A stretch of 30,077 bases of DNA from Anaerorhabdus sp036637135 (GCF_036637135.1 NZ_JAVWNC010000025.1:1-30077), one strand, 5' to 3'; shown: positions 1-7,968, counted from the stretch's first letter. Numbers and translations: made by a program. The notes: generated by a model not told the origin, from the letters alone.

Positions 1-124
1 ATTATTGCAACTTTTCCGAATTGCACTGCAAATTCAGCGATCTTTTTATATTTTTCGCATTGTTTTGCAATAAGATTTTATAATATGGTAGTTTTTGAAG
101 TCAATTGCATTCTAATAGTTAGAT

Positions 125-147
125 AAAAAGTGCCAAGTTAATGACAC
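125..147 (-). terminator. Distal copy of tandem guaA terminator
   Basis: Read on the minus strand, a 6-bp stem (GTGTCA pairing with TGGCAC, one G-U) with a 6-base loop is followed by TTTTT. It lies beyond the guaA stop and a first terminator. The preceding ~30 bases resemble those preceding the first terminator, so the pair looks like a duplication. Bases 1-118 hold nothing I can recognise. Confidence 0.55.
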
Positions 148-197
148 ATATAAACCTCTGTATACTACTCTTATTAGTTTAATATGTGAAAAAATAG

Positions 198-220
198 AAA
201 AAGGTATCCTTAAGGACACC
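198..220 (-). terminator. Proximal guaA terminator
   Basis: On the minus strand GGTGTCC and GGATACC form a 7-bp stem (one G-U) around a TTAA loop, followed by TTTTTCTATTTTTT. The G-U pair would be an A-C mismatch on the other strand, so the minus strand is the functional one. It sits about 25 bases after the guaA stop codon. Confidence 0.7.
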
Positions 221-244
221 TATAAACCACTTGATACTATTCTT

Positions 245-1786
245 TTATTCCCACTCTACCGTTGCAGGTGGTTTAGAAGTAATATCGTAGCATACACGAT
301 TTACATTCTTTACTTCATTTACAATTCTTGTAGAAATCTTATCTAAGATTTCGTATGGGATTTTAGCCCAATCGGCAGTCATACCATCTATTGATGTAAC
401 TGCACGAATAGCGATTGTATAATCATAGGTTCTTTGATCACCCATTACACCAACCGAACGAATATCTGGTAAACATGTAAAGTATTGCCAGATTTCTCTT
501 TCAAGATGAGCATTCGCAATCTCTTCTCTTAATATCGCATCTGATTCTCTTACTATCTCCAGTTTTTCTTCAGTGATTTCACCAAGTACACGTATACCAA
601 GACCAGGTCCTGGGAATGGTTGTCTCCATACCATTGCTTCTGGTAATCCAAGTTCAATACCCAATGCTCTTACTTCATCTTTAAACAACGTGTTAAGTGG
701 TTCAATTAATTTAAATTGCATATCATCAGGTAATCCACCAACATTGTGGTGTGATTTGATCGTTTGCGCAGTTTTTGTACCACTTTCAATTACATCTGTG
801 TAAAGTGTTCCTTGTGCTAACCATTTAATATTCTCACCTTGAACTAATTTCTTTACTTCTTCATCAAATGTATAAATAAATTCATTACCAATAATCTTAC
901 GCTTAGCTTCAGGATCACTTACTCCTTGTAGTTTATCTAAGAAGCGTTTTGATGCATCTACTTTAGTAAGATTTATTTTCATATTCTCACCAAACATTTG
1001 CATTACGCTTTCCGCTTCACCTTTACGCAATAATCCATGATCAATAAACATACAATATAAGTTATCACCGATAGCTTTATGTAATAAGGCTGCAACTACT
1101 GAAGAATCAACACCTCCTGATAGTGCAAGCAATACTTTATCATCACCAACTTGTTTTCTAATTTTATCAACTTCCATATCAACAAAACTCTTCATTGACC
1201 AGTCGTTTTTTGCTTTACAAATTTTAAATACAAAGTTCTTCAACATGTCTAATCCAAATTCAGAATTTCTAACTTCCGGATGATATTGAACCGTATAGAT
1301 TTGTTTTTCTACATTACTTGCCGCTGCAAAAGGACAAGTATCAGATGAAGCATCCACTACGAAACCTTCTGCTAGTTTCGATACTTGATCACCATGAGAC
1401 ATCCAGACAGTCTGTTCAAGGGGTAATCCATCAAACAATAACGATTGATTAGTAACCTTAATTGTAGCGCGCCCATATTCCTTTGTCTCACATGCCTTAA
1501 CACTACCACCAGTCATATAATGAGTCATTTGCATGCCATAACAGATTCCTAAAATAGGAAGTCCTGCTTCAAAAATAGCTGGATCACATTTAAATGAGTT
1601 TTCATCATAAACACTATTTGGTCCACCACTAAATACAATACCCTTCACATCGCCCATTGCTTTAATTTCTTCAATAGTTAATGTATTTGGGTGTAGTTCA
1701 CTATAAACACCAAATTCACGTATACGACGTGCAATTAGCTGATTATATTGACTTCCGAAATCAAGTACAATAATTTTATCTGCCAT
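245..1786 (-). CDS. guaA: GMP synthase (glutamine-hydrolysing)
   Basis: Converts XMP to GMP using ATP and ammonia released from glutamine, the last step of de novo guanine nucleotide synthesis in the cytoplasm. The 513 residues match the usual length. The class I amidotransferase domain keeps the nucleophile Cys82 (GICYGMQ) and the His169/Glu171 pair (YHPE). The ATP pyrophosphatase P-loop SGGVDSS is at 223-229, QPFPGPGLGIR follows, and the dimerisation/XMP-binding domain ends in the canonical KPPATVEWE. The start is supported by GAGGAG eight bases upstream. A plausible promoter (TTTACG, 17 bases, TAATAT) lies at 1812-1840. No purine riboswitch is visible in the leader. It is monocistronic and followed by two terminators. 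A diverged paralogue lies at 9748-11049, which makes this copy the likely housekeeping enzyme. Confidence 0.98.
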   Translation of the reverse strand: MADKIIVLDFGSQYNQLIARRIREFGVYSELHPNTLTIEEIKAMGDVKGIVFSGGPNSVYDENSFKCDPAIFEAGLPILGICYGMQMTHYMTGGSVKACETKEYGRATIKVTNQSLLFDGLPLEQTVWMSHGDQVSKLAEGFVVDASSDTCPFAAASNVEKQIYTVQYHPEVRNSEFGLDMLKNFVFKICKAKNDWSMKSFVDMEVDKIRKQVGDDKVLLALSGGVDSSVVAALLHKAIGDNLYCMFIDHGLLRKGEAESVMQMFGENMKINLTKVDASKRFLDKLQGVSDPEAKRKIIGNEFIYTFDEEVKKLVQGENIKWLAQGTLYTDVIESGTKTAQTIKSHHNVGGLPDDMQFKLIEPLNTLFKDEVRALGIELGLPEAMVWRQPFPGPGLGIRVLGEITEEKLEIVRESDAILREEIANAHLEREIWQYFTCLPDIRSVGVMGDQRTYDYTIAIRAVTSIDGMTADWAKIPYEILDKISTRIVNEVKNVNRVCYDITSKPPATVEWE

Positions 1787-1811
1787 TCTTTTTCTCCTCG
1801 AATTGTTCTTT

Positions 1812-1840
1812 ATATTACACTAAAATGAGGTATTCGTAAA
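1812..1840 (-). promoter_or_regulatory. Putative guaA promoter
   Basis: Minus-strand TTTACG (-35) and TAATAT (-10) are separated by 17 bases, about 25 bases before the ribosome binding site. The elements are moderate matches. The divergent promoter of the next gene lies about 100 bases away. Confidence 0.4.
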
Positions 1841-1942
1841 TAGATTTAATCTAAGTATTTGTTTCACCAATTAGATACAGGCGAGCGCATAAAAAATATC
1901 GTGAATATTATGCTAGACCAAAACCAATTTACTCAGTTTATG

Positions 1943-1951
1943 TGTTATGAT
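1943..1951 (+). promoter_or_regulatory. Extended -10 promoter of the DUF2130 gene
   Basis: TG-T-TATGAT is an extended -10 element ending 34 bases before the ATG. No convincing -35 is seen, as is normal for extended -10 promoters. The RBS AAGGAGGA follows at 1969-1976. Confidence 0.5.
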
Positions 1952-1985
1952 TTAAGCAACTGATACTTAAGGAGGATTTTAGACT

Positions 1986-3275
1986 ATGCATGAAATAAAA
2001 TGTCCACATTGCGGCACAACATTCACCATAGATGAAGCTAACTACGCTGATATTTTAAATCAAGTACGTACAAGTGAATTCAATCAAGAAGTACATGATC
2101 GACTAGAACAAATAAAAATACAACACAAGAGTGAGATTGCACTTGCGGAAGAAAAGTCACAAAATCAATTACAAAAAGAACTTGCCAAGATGGAACAAGT
2201 TATTGCAGATTTAAAGGCTAAGAATGATGCAAGTAAACAATCTGAAATCATCGCGATTGCCGATGTTGAAAAGAAAATGCGTGAAGATATTATTGAGCGT
2301 GACAAGCAAATTGCTTTGCTTAACAACAAACTCCAATCCCTTGAAGACAATAAAAAACTTGAACTCAATCAAGCTTTATCACAAAAAGATAAAGAATTAC
2401 TCGAAACCCAACATAAAGTAGAACTACTTCAAAAAGAAACTGAAATTGAAAAAGCTTCTATAAAAGAAAAGTTTGAATTAGAGCTAAAACAAAAAGAAGA
2501 AACCATTGCATTCTATAAAGACTTCAAGGCTAAACAATCTACAAAGATGATTGGTGAATCCCTTGAACAACATTGTGAGATTGAATTCAATAAACTCCGT
2601 ATGACTGCATTTAGAAACGCTAGTTTCTCAAAAGATAATGATGCTAAGTCTGGTAGTAAAGGTGACTATATTTACCGTGAAAACGATGAAAATGGTATCG
2701 AAATCATTTCCATTATGTTTGAGATGAAAAACGAAGAAGACCAAACATCTACAAAGAAGAAGAATGAACACTTTTTTAAAGAATTAGATAAAGACCGTAA
2801 CGAAAAGAAATGTGAATACGCCATTCTTGTAACTCTACTTGAACAAGACAATGAGTTGTATAACACAGGTATCGTGGATGTATCCTATGAATATGAAAAG
2901 ATGTATGTCATTCGCCCACAATTCTTCATTCCTCTTATCACACTACTTCGTAATGCAGCGCTCAATTCTCTACAATACAAACAAGAAGTTGCATTAATGA
3001 AGGAACAAAACATTGATATCACAAACTTTGAAGAAGATTTAAATGCATTCAAATCTAACTTCGCAAAAAACTTTGAACTCGCTAGTCGTAAGTTTACTAC
3101 CGCTATTGATGAAATTGATAAAACAATTACTCACCTTCAAAAGACAAAAGAAGCACTACTTTCTTCAGAAAATAATTTGAGAATCGCAAATGACAAAGCT
3201 GAAGATCTTACAGTTAAAAAACTAGTAAGAAAAAATCCAACGATGAAAAGTAAATTTGATGAGCTTAAAAAATAA
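1986..3275 (+). CDS. DUF2130 family coiled-coil protein with PD-(D/E)XK-like nuclease core
   Basis: A 429-residue protein of the DUF2130 family, often annotated as RmuC-like; its biological role is not established. The N-terminus has one CPHCG knuckle (residues 6-10). A long charged coiled coil follows (about 35-185). A core from about 188 to 330 carries a nuclease-like motif series: Glu in GESLEQ (190-195), Asp227 in KGDYIYRE, and Glu246/Lys248 in FEMKNE. This arrangement resembles PD-(D/E)XK nucleases. A second coiled coil (350-400) and a basic tail end the protein. The start is fixed by AAGGAGGA nine bases upstream. It is monocistronic, diverges from guaA, and ends at a bidirectional hairpin. 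The family assignment is confident. Nuclease activity is inferred from the motifs. Confidence 0.88.
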   Translation: MHEIKCPHCGTTFTIDEANYADILNQVRTSEFNQEVHDRLEQIKIQHKSEIALAEEKSQNQLQKELAKMEQVIADLKAKNDASKQSEIIAIADVEKKMREDIIERDKQIALLNNKLQSLEDNKKLELNQALSQKDKELLETQHKVELLQKETEIEKASIKEKFELELKQKEETIAFYKDFKAKQSTKMIGESLEQHCEIEFNKLRMTAFRNASFSKDNDAKSGSKGDYIYRENDENGIEIISIMFEMKNEEDQTSTKKKNEHFFKELDKDRNEKKCEYAILVTLLEQDNELYNTGIVDVSYEYEKMYVIRPQFFIPLITLLRNAALNSLQYKQEVALMKEQNIDITNFEEDLNAFKSNFAKNFELASRKFTTAIDEIDKTITHLQKTKEALLSSENNLRIANDKAEDLTVKKLVRKNPTMKSKFDELKK

Positions 3276-3281
3276 TATAAG

Positions 3282-3318
3282 AAAATGAGATTTATCTTTT
3301 TGATTAATCTCATTTTTT
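3282..3318. terminator. Bidirectional terminator between convergent genes
   Basis: AAAATGAGATT and AATCTCATTTT form a perfect 11-bp stem. It is followed by T's on the plus strand and preceded by A's for the minus strand. It lies between the DUF2130 and VOC genes, which converge here. Confidence 0.8.
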
Positions 3319-3333
3319 AGTTCATTAATAATT

Positions 3334-3804
3334 CTATTTTTTTAAATATCTTTCAACCATCTTTAAAGATAAACCTGTTTTTTGGGCAATCTCCTCTGCA
3401 CTCATACCCATGGTATGCATTCTTTTACACATGCATGTCATACTTTCACTAATTTCTATAATATGATGATTAGGATCATAAATTCTTAACCCTACTTGTC
3501 CCCAATTATGTACTTTTTTCTTGTGTATATATTCAATTTCTTTATGTTTATTTAATTTCTTGATCACTGTATCTAAATCATCTGTTTCAAAATAAAGTTC
3601 TCCATTACACGCACCCAGTTTGATATCTTTACTATCCATACCAATAAATCCAGCCCATGACTCTAGTGTTTGAAATGCAAAACCTCCCGTCATTGTAAAG
3701 TTTGTTCCAAAATCTTGTATTACTCGTAAACCAAGTATTTCATTATAAAATTTTACTGTCTCTTCTTTATTTAATGCTACATATAAACTACCACAATATT
3801 TCAT
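3334..3804 (-). CDS. VOC (glyoxalase/dioxygenase-fold) protein with C-terminal HTH-like tail
   Basis: A 156-residue member of the vicinal oxygen chelate superfamily, which includes glyoxalases, bleomycin-binding proteins and dioxygenases. One VOC module spans residues 1-120 (ALNKEETVKFYNEILGLRV near the start, RIYDPNHHIIEISE near the end). The last ~35 residues (GMSAEEIAQKTGLSLKMVERYL) look like a helix-turn-helix, preceded by a CMCKRMH segment. The ATG at 3804 is chosen because GGAGG sits seven bases before it; an upstream in-frame TTG at 3819 overlaps that Shine-Dalgarno and is unlikely. It follows the AraC regulator by 33 bases and is probably co-transcribed. The substrate is unknown. Confidence 0.8.
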   Translation of the reverse strand: MKYCGSLYVALNKEETVKFYNEILGLRVIQDFGTNFTMTGGFAFQTLESWAGFIGMDSKDIKLGACNGELYFETDDLDTVIKKLNKHKEIEYIHKKKVHNWGQVGLRIYDPNHHIIEISESMTCMCKRMHTMGMSAEEIAQKTGLSLKMVERYLKK

Positions 3805-3837
3805 TTTAAATTCCTCCAATTATAGAGGCACTATAAA

Positions 3838-4659
3838 TTAAAACTTATAGATTTCATTGTAAAAATCAGACATATTTTTTAAATAATGTGATGGTGATTT
3901 ACCACATATTTCTTTAAACACATGATTGAAATGCGCTTGATCAAAATAATCATGGTGTGTCGCTAGTTGCGTAAAATTATTTTGATTAAATTCTTCTATG
4001 ACATGGTTAATACGAACAATCTTTGAAAACTTTTTAACACTCATACCCACATAGCGATTAAAATACCGTGTTATTTGTCTTTCACTGAAACCTAAATCCT
4101 CAGCTATCTGTTTCGTATTCACATTTTCCTTGTTTTTGATTATTCTATTTATCCAATGTGCAATACATTGATCTATTCTATGTTTTCTCACTTCTCTTGT
4201 AAGGATTGTATTCACTTTTTCCACAATTTCATCAAAAGTTGTCATTGTATTAACATGCTTATTTATTTCTTCAAATAATTCTTTATTGAAATCTTGTAAT
4301 TCATATTTCTTATCTACTGTTTCACTTATATCTATTCCCAAGACTTGATAAAGTCCACCTGGTAAAAATTCCACAAAAAATTTAGATCCTACTGTATTCA
4401 AATCATTTTTTACTGTTACGATTTCAGTAGTGGGTCCCCATACAGATAGCACAAAATTATCAAGAAAACGAAATACAAAACACCCACTGACATCTGGAAT
4501 TAGATGCAATACACTTCCTTCTGGTATAGTTTCATTATTCTGAAAAGTGATTGTATAATGCGCTACAACATGTTCCAATTCCTTGCATGGTTTAATATAC
4601 AAATGATTATTTGTTTTATTGAGTATTTCTCCAGTATAACTATCTACATGAAATTCCAT
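3838..4659 (-). CDS. AraC-family transcriptional regulator
   Basis: A 273-residue regulator. The N-terminal ~150 residues form an AraC-type sensory domain of the kind named DUF6597 (LHLIPDVSGCFVFRF, VEFLPGGLYQVLG). The C-terminal domain has two helix-turn-helix units: NTKQIAEDLGFSERQITRYF (181-200) and a second near 230-250, ending with the typical CGKSPSHYL. TTGGAGAT precedes the ATG. It sits between a small membrane protein gene (25 bases upstream) and the VOC gene (33 bases downstream), all on the minus strand. This suggests an operon in which it may control the VOC protein. The ligand is unknown. Confidence 0.85.
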   Translation of the reverse strand: MEFHVDSYTGEILNKTNNHLYIKPCKELEHVVAHYTITFQNNETIPEGSVLHLIPDVSGCFVFRFLDNFVLSVWGPTTEIVTVKNDLNTVGSKFFVEFLPGGLYQVLGIDISETVDKKYELQDFNKELFEEINKHVNTMTTFDEIVEKVNTILTREVRKHRIDQCIAHWINRIIKNKENVNTKQIAEDLGFSERQITRYFNRYVGMSVKKFSKIVRINHVIEEFNQNNFTQLATHHDYFDQAHFNHVFKEICGKSPSHYLKNMSDFYNEIYKF

Positions 4660-4684
4660 CTTTTATCTCCAATTTACATTCTTC

Positions 4685-5014
4685 TTATAATTCGAATAAT
4701 ACGACTGTAATTACAGTTGCTACGGCACCTACAACTAAGAAGCAAAGTGATACCAATGCTTTTTTCTTTCTTTTTTCCATACCTGCACGATCTTCATCAT
4801 TCATGTTTGATATATATTTATTTCTACCTAATAAGTATAGAATCAATCCACCACTACCATTATTACCACCAAGAGAGAAGAATCCCCAAAACTTCGGGTG
4901 TTTCAATCCTCTACTCTTTGCATCTAAATAAATCATATTATACATTTGATAACTTAATGTTATTGCGCCTAGAAACATCACAAATATAAACAAACCAATA
5001 AACCAAATATCCAT
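4685..5014 (-). CDS. Small two-TM membrane protein
   Basis: I do not recognise the family. The 109 residues have a TM helix at about 3-25 and another at about 85-107. Between them is a segment with KHPKFWGFFSLGG, a small GLILYLLGR hydrophobic stretch and a charged DEDRAGMEKRKKK patch, which is probably cytoplasmic by the positive-inside rule. Three consecutive ATGs occur; the third (5014) has AGGAGA seven bases upstream and is preferred. It starts 11 bases after the XRE-TM gene, whose TAG stop overlaps this Shine-Dalgarno, so the two are probably translationally coupled and act together. Confidence 0.7.
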   Translation of the reverse strand: MDIWFIGLFIFVMFLGAITLSYQMYNMIYLDAKSRGLKHPKFWGFFSLGGNNGSGGLILYLLGRNKYISNMNDEDRAGMEKRKKKALVSLCFLVVGAVATVITVVLFEL

Positions 5015-5025
5015 CATCATCTCTC

Positions 5026-5433
5026 CTATATTTTCTTAATAATTTGATAGAATAAAACACATGTACTTAATACACCCACGCTCATCGCAAAGATAATCAA
5101 GTATCGATTTTGTGCAATAATACCATTAAATAGAATCATTAATAATACCAGCACAATGTTGACTCCAATCGCTGCAATTAGTTTCTTATTACTATTTACA
5201 GTATTCGTAGATTGTTCTAAATGTTCAATCATCTTCTCATCTCCTTTTAGTAATTCATCAAGGCTAACACCATAGAGATTGCTAAGTTCAATGACATTGA
5301 TAATATCGGGATAACATTTCTCATTCTCCCAATTTGACATAGTTTGACGAGTTACCCTAATTTTATCCGCTACATCTTCCTGCGTTAATCCAGAATGTAC
5401 CCGTGCTTCTTTTAACATTTTTCCAATTTCCAT
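5026..5433 (-). CDS. XRE-family regulator with C-terminal membrane helices
   Basis: A 135-residue protein with an N-terminal Cro/C1-type helix-turn-helix (residues 5-60: LTQEDVADKIRVTRQTMSNW, then ELSNLYGVSLDELLKGD). A short linker and two hydrophobic helices (about 84-104 and 110-130) anchor it to the membrane. The ATG at 5433 is chosen because AAGGAGA lies eight bases before it; an upstream extension to 5487 has no ribosome site. It is coupled to the small membrane protein gene downstream. Membrane-tethered XRE regulators are common in Bacillota and often sense envelope signals, but its target is not visible. Confidence 0.82.
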   Translation of the reverse strand: MEIGKMLKEARVHSGLTQEDVADKIRVTRQTMSNWENEKCYPDIINVIELSNLYGVSLDELLKGDEKMIEHLEQSTNTVNSNKKLIAAIGVNIVLVLLMILFNGIIAQNRYLIIFAMSVGVLSTCVLFYQIIKKI

Positions 5434-5533
5434 ATTTGCTCTCCTTGTACCTAAAGGTTGCCATTTTATTCGAATTTCGTCTATCAAATATTTTTTACAT
5501 CGCTGATTTAAAGGTTTATTTGATGCATATCAC

Positions 5534-5560
5534 AAAATAAAAACTAAGTCTCCTTAGTTT
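5534..5560 (-). terminator. Terminator of the 68-residue protein gene
   Basis: On the minus strand AAACTAAG-GAGA-CTTAGTTT is an 8-bp stem followed by TTATTTTG. The TAA stop codon of the upstream gene lies inside the left arm. Confidence 0.7.
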
Positions 5561-5760
5561 CCATTTAAGAGTTGTATAGCTCTTTTGTAAAGAGGATCTA
5601 ATTCACACCCACAACTTCCACAAAGTTCATCTGCTTGCTTAATAACCGCAATTAATGCTTTTTTGTCCGCTTTTCCTTCTAGCCATTGTCGTGCAGGTTG
5701 TGAAATCAAATCCCATCCTGTTGAAGCGAAGTGAACCATGATTTTGGTTAGTTCATCCAT
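5554..5760 (-). CDS. Small protein of unknown function with CGSCGC motif
   Basis: I do not recognise this 68-residue protein. It is predicted soluble and helical, with an aromatic N-terminal half (STGWDLISQPARQWLEG) and a three-cysteine cluster CGSCGCELDPLYKRA near residues 47-61 that could bind metal or be redox active. A clear GGAGGA precedes the ATG by seven bases. An extended -10 (TG-A-TATGAT) lies at 5787-5795, and a terminator overlaps its stop. Its own promoter, Shine-Dalgarno and terminator make it a real monocistronic gene despite its size. Confidence 0.75.
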   Translation of the reverse strand: MDELTKIMVHFASTGWDLISQPARQWLEGKADKKALIAVIKQADELCGSCGCELDPLYKRAIQLLNGN

Positions 5761-5786
5761 AGGGAATCCTCCATATTGTTATGCTC

Positions 5787-5795
5787 ATCATATCA
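5787..5795 (-). promoter_or_regulatory. Extended -10 promoter of the 68-residue protein gene
   Basis: Minus-strand TG-A-TATGAT ends about 27 bases before the ATG at 5760. No strong -35 is visible. The cupin gene diverges from the same 146-base region and has a TATAAT near 5870. Confidence 0.4.
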
Positions 5796-5906
5796 CTTAT
5801 TTTATTGATTTTATACTATCACTGTCATAATTTCTAATTTTTGATAGCACCATAATTAATTGTTTTATAGTATAATTTCAAATAGAAAAATAGATGAGGT
5901 CCTAAT

Positions 5907-6236
5907 ATGATTATCGATTTTAACACAATTAATGAAGTAAAAATACCTGGAATGAATAACGGAACTGGTGAAATGAGTGCCCAAATGTATATGGATCCAA
6001 ACAGAAAAATTATTCCTACTCGAATTCATAAAGGTGGTTCTATAGGTTTACATACTCACCAAACAAGTGATGATCTGAATTACATAATATCTGGTATTGG
6101 TAAAGCTATCTGTGATGATAAAGAGGAAATCCTTTATGCTGGAACATGTCATTTATGTCCCAAAGGTTCATCCCATTCAATTATCAATACCGGTGATGAT
6201 GATCTAGTTTTACTGACAATAGTTATAGAACGTTAA
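5907..6236 (+). CDS. Cupin-domain protein
   Basis: A 109-residue single-domain cupin_2 protein. Motif 1 is GLHTHQTSDDLNYIISG: the two metal-ligand histidines are present, but the usual glutamate position is Asp/Asn-like. Motif 2 (CPKGSSHSIINTG) supplies the third histidine. Such small cupins bind metals or sugars, or act as isomerases or sensors; the specific role cannot be told. GAGGT precedes the ATG. It is monocistronic and followed by a strong terminator. Confidence 0.82.
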   Translation: MIIDFNTINEVKIPGMNNGTGEMSAQMYMDPNRKIIPTRIHKGGSIGLHTHQTSDDLNYIISGIGKAICDDKEEILYAGTCHLCPKGSSHSIINTGDDDLVLLTIVIER

Positions 6237-6260
6237 TAAACTTATCACAATTACATACTT

Positions 6261-6288
6261 AGTCTACTTGTATCAGTAGACTTTTTTT
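6261..6288 (+). terminator. Terminator of the cupin gene
   Basis: AGTCTACT and AGTAGACT form a perfect 8-bp stem with a 6-base loop, followed by seven T's. It is about 25 bases past the cupin stop. Confidence 0.85.
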
Positions 6289-6310
6289 CATTTCTATAAT
6301 CATCTTTTTA

Positions 6311-6799
6311 TTAAAATAAATCATTAGAACTAATCAATTTGCAGCCTTTGCTTTCATAATACTGTAACATTTCACCAATTTTTCTTTTATCATAACTGGT
6401 GATGCAATCCGATAAAACATTAACTTTATAATTGGCTTTTGCCAAATTATAAGTACTTGATTTAATGCATGCAACCGCATCTCCTCCAGCTATATAAAAT
6501 TCATCAATTTCATTTTTATTAATAAATTCTACAAAGGCTTCACTGGTTAATACATTTCCTTTGGATTTCGTGAAAATGTTTTTTGACATCACCTTCATAT
6601 CTGAAGCCAATTCAGATCCTTTTGTGTCAGGTTTAAAAGTACGTGTTCCTTCTGATAAATTAAAATGTTTAGTATAAATAACATGAATGTCATTTCTAAC
6701 TGCCCAATCTATTGAATTGTTTATATTACCAATTATTTCCTTGTAGTTCTTTGTTATATCATTTTGAATATCAATTACTACTACTGCTTTTTTCTTCAT
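6311..6799 (-). CDS. Isochorismatase-family cysteine hydrolase
   Basis: A 162-residue hydrolase of the isochorismatase/nicotinamidase fold. The catalytic triad is visible: Asp10 in VVIDIQND, a Lys near 78-80 in FTKSKGNV, and Cys111 in GGDAVACIKSS. Family members cleave amides such as nicotinamide, ureido compounds or isochorismate; this short form cannot be assigned to one. The ATG at 6799 is preferred over an upstream in-frame start at 6838 because AAGGAAA lies just before it and the fold begins there. It diverges from the WYL regulator across a perfect palindrome, so that regulator probably controls it. Confidence 0.85.
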   Translation of the reverse strand: MKKKAVVVIDIQNDITKNYKEIIGNINNSIDWAVRNDIHVIYTKHFNLSEGTRTFKPDTKGSELASDMKVMSKNIFTKSKGNVLTSEAFVEFINKNEIDEFYIAGGDAVACIKSSTYNLAKANYKVNVLSDCITSYDKRKIGEMLQYYESKGCKLISSNDLF

Positions 6800-6837
6800 A
6801 TAATTATTTCCTTCCTTTATGTATAGTATATGACACA

Positions 6838-6863
6838 ATTGTTGACACCATTATGTCAACAAT
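6838..6863. promoter_or_regulatory. Palindromic operator between hydrolase and WYL regulator
   Basis: ATTGTTGAC and GTCAACAAT form a perfect 9-bp inverted repeat with an 8-base centre. On the plus strand TTGACA (6842-6847) inside the left arm is spaced 17 bases from TAAAAT (6865-6870), so the repeat overlaps the likely promoter of the regulator gene. A further TGACAC copy sits at 6831. This is the obvious candidate site for the WYL protein. Confidence 0.6.
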
Positions 6864-6902
6864 ATAAAATGATTAAAACAAGATTTAAAAGGAGGCTATT
6901 TT

Positions 6903-7841
6903 ATGAAAGTCGATCGGCTTATGAGTATTGTATTAATTCTCCTTGATAAAGAACGTATTAGTGCACAAGAACTAGCGGATATGTTTGAGGTCTCACTTCG
7001 TACAATCTACCGCGATATAGACGCCATTGATTTAGCAGGTGTCCCAATCCGCTCAACACCAGGAGTTGGCGGTGGTTTTGAAATCATGCCTAAATACAAA
7101 ATTGACAAGAAAGTTTTTTCATCAGTCGATCTTTCCGCTATCCTTATGGGACTTTCCAGTCTTTCTAATATGATAAGAGGCGATGAACTAATAAACGCTC
7201 TTGCAAAAGTTAAAAGTTTCATACCTGCTGATAAAGTAAAAGAAATTGAACTTAAAGTAAATCAAATCCACATAGATTTAAGTCAGTGGATGGGTAATAC
7301 CCACATACAACCTTATTTGGAAATTATTAAAGTAGCTTTACAAGAAAGTAAGTTATTATCTTTTGATTATATAGCTCACCATGGAGTCGCATCTTCAAGA
7401 ACAGTTGAACCATATCAACTTGTATTGAAAGGCAGTCATTGGTATTTATATGGATATTGCCATAATAGAGAAGACTTTCGCTTATTTAGATTATCTCGTA
7501 TATCTAAACTACACATACAAGAAAAAATATTTACACAACGAGATTATCAAAAACCACAGTTAGAATTTAAGGATATTTTAACTACCATGCAGACCGAAAT
7601 CAAACTTCGCATTCATATGTCTATTATGGATAGAGTTCTCGAGTATTCTTCTTATGAAAATTTTTCTTTAGATGGTGATGAATATTATATTGTCAATTTT
7701 CCATTTGTAGAAAACGAATATCACTATGATATTCTTTTGAGTTTTGGAGATAAATGTGAATGTTTAGAACCACAGCATATCCGTGAGAAAATGAAACTTA
7801 GAATAGAAACTATTGCTTCTCTATATAAAGAAAAGAATTAA
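6903..7841 (+). CDS. YafY-type WYL-domain transcriptional regulator
   Basis: A 312-residue regulator with an N-terminal winged helix-turn-helix (HTH_11, residues 1-60: ISAQELADMFEVSLRTIYRDIDAI). A GVGGGF turn follows, then a WYL domain around 140-210 (SRTVEPYQLVLKGSHWYLYGYC; the WYL triplet itself is intact) and a C-terminal WCX extension. WYL regulators respond to small ligands or nucleic acids. AAAGGAGG lies nine bases before the ATG. It is divergently placed against the isochorismatase-family gene with a palindromic site between them, so it probably regulates that gene and itself. Confidence 0.9.
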   Translation: MKVDRLMSIVLILLDKERISAQELADMFEVSLRTIYRDIDAIDLAGVPIRSTPGVGGGFEIMPKYKIDKKVFSSVDLSAILMGLSSLSNMIRGDELINALAKVKSFIPADKVKEIELKVNQIHIDLSQWMGNTHIQPYLEIIKVALQESKLLSFDYIAHHGVASSRTVEPYQLVLKGSHWYLYGYCHNREDFRLFRLSRISKLHIQEKIFTQRDYQKPQLEFKDILTTMQTEIKLRIHMSIMDRVLEYSSYENFSLDGDEYYIVNFPFVENEYHYDILLSFGDKCECLEPQHIREKMKLRIETIASLYKEKN

Positions 7842-7968
7842 CATCAAGATAATTCTAATTATCCTTTACCTCAATAATTCCCTATCAACAATTTTCTATT
7901 CTCCAATCCCTTTATACACCAAATTAAGAAACGATTATTTGTATAAGAAATTTCATTCTAAGTAAAGT

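Noticed and set aside
573..803. A plus-strand reading frame across guaA
   Set aside because: It is antisense to highly conserved GuaA motifs and is explained by the codon pattern of that gene. The same reasoning removes the short frames within the RND, HAD and hflX genes.
1787..1985. A purine riboswitch or other structured leader upstream of guaA
   Set aside because: No P2/P3 hairpins or conserved J2/3 and L3 sequences of the purine aptamer are present on the minus strand here, unlike upstream of the permease.
3805..3819. An upstream TTG start for the VOC gene
   Set aside because: The extra codons are the Shine-Dalgarno sequence of the ATG at 3804.
5798..5880. Inverted CTATCA/TGATAG elements between the small Cys protein and the cupin
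   Set aside because: The arms are short, and such repeats are expected by chance in very AT-rich DNA.
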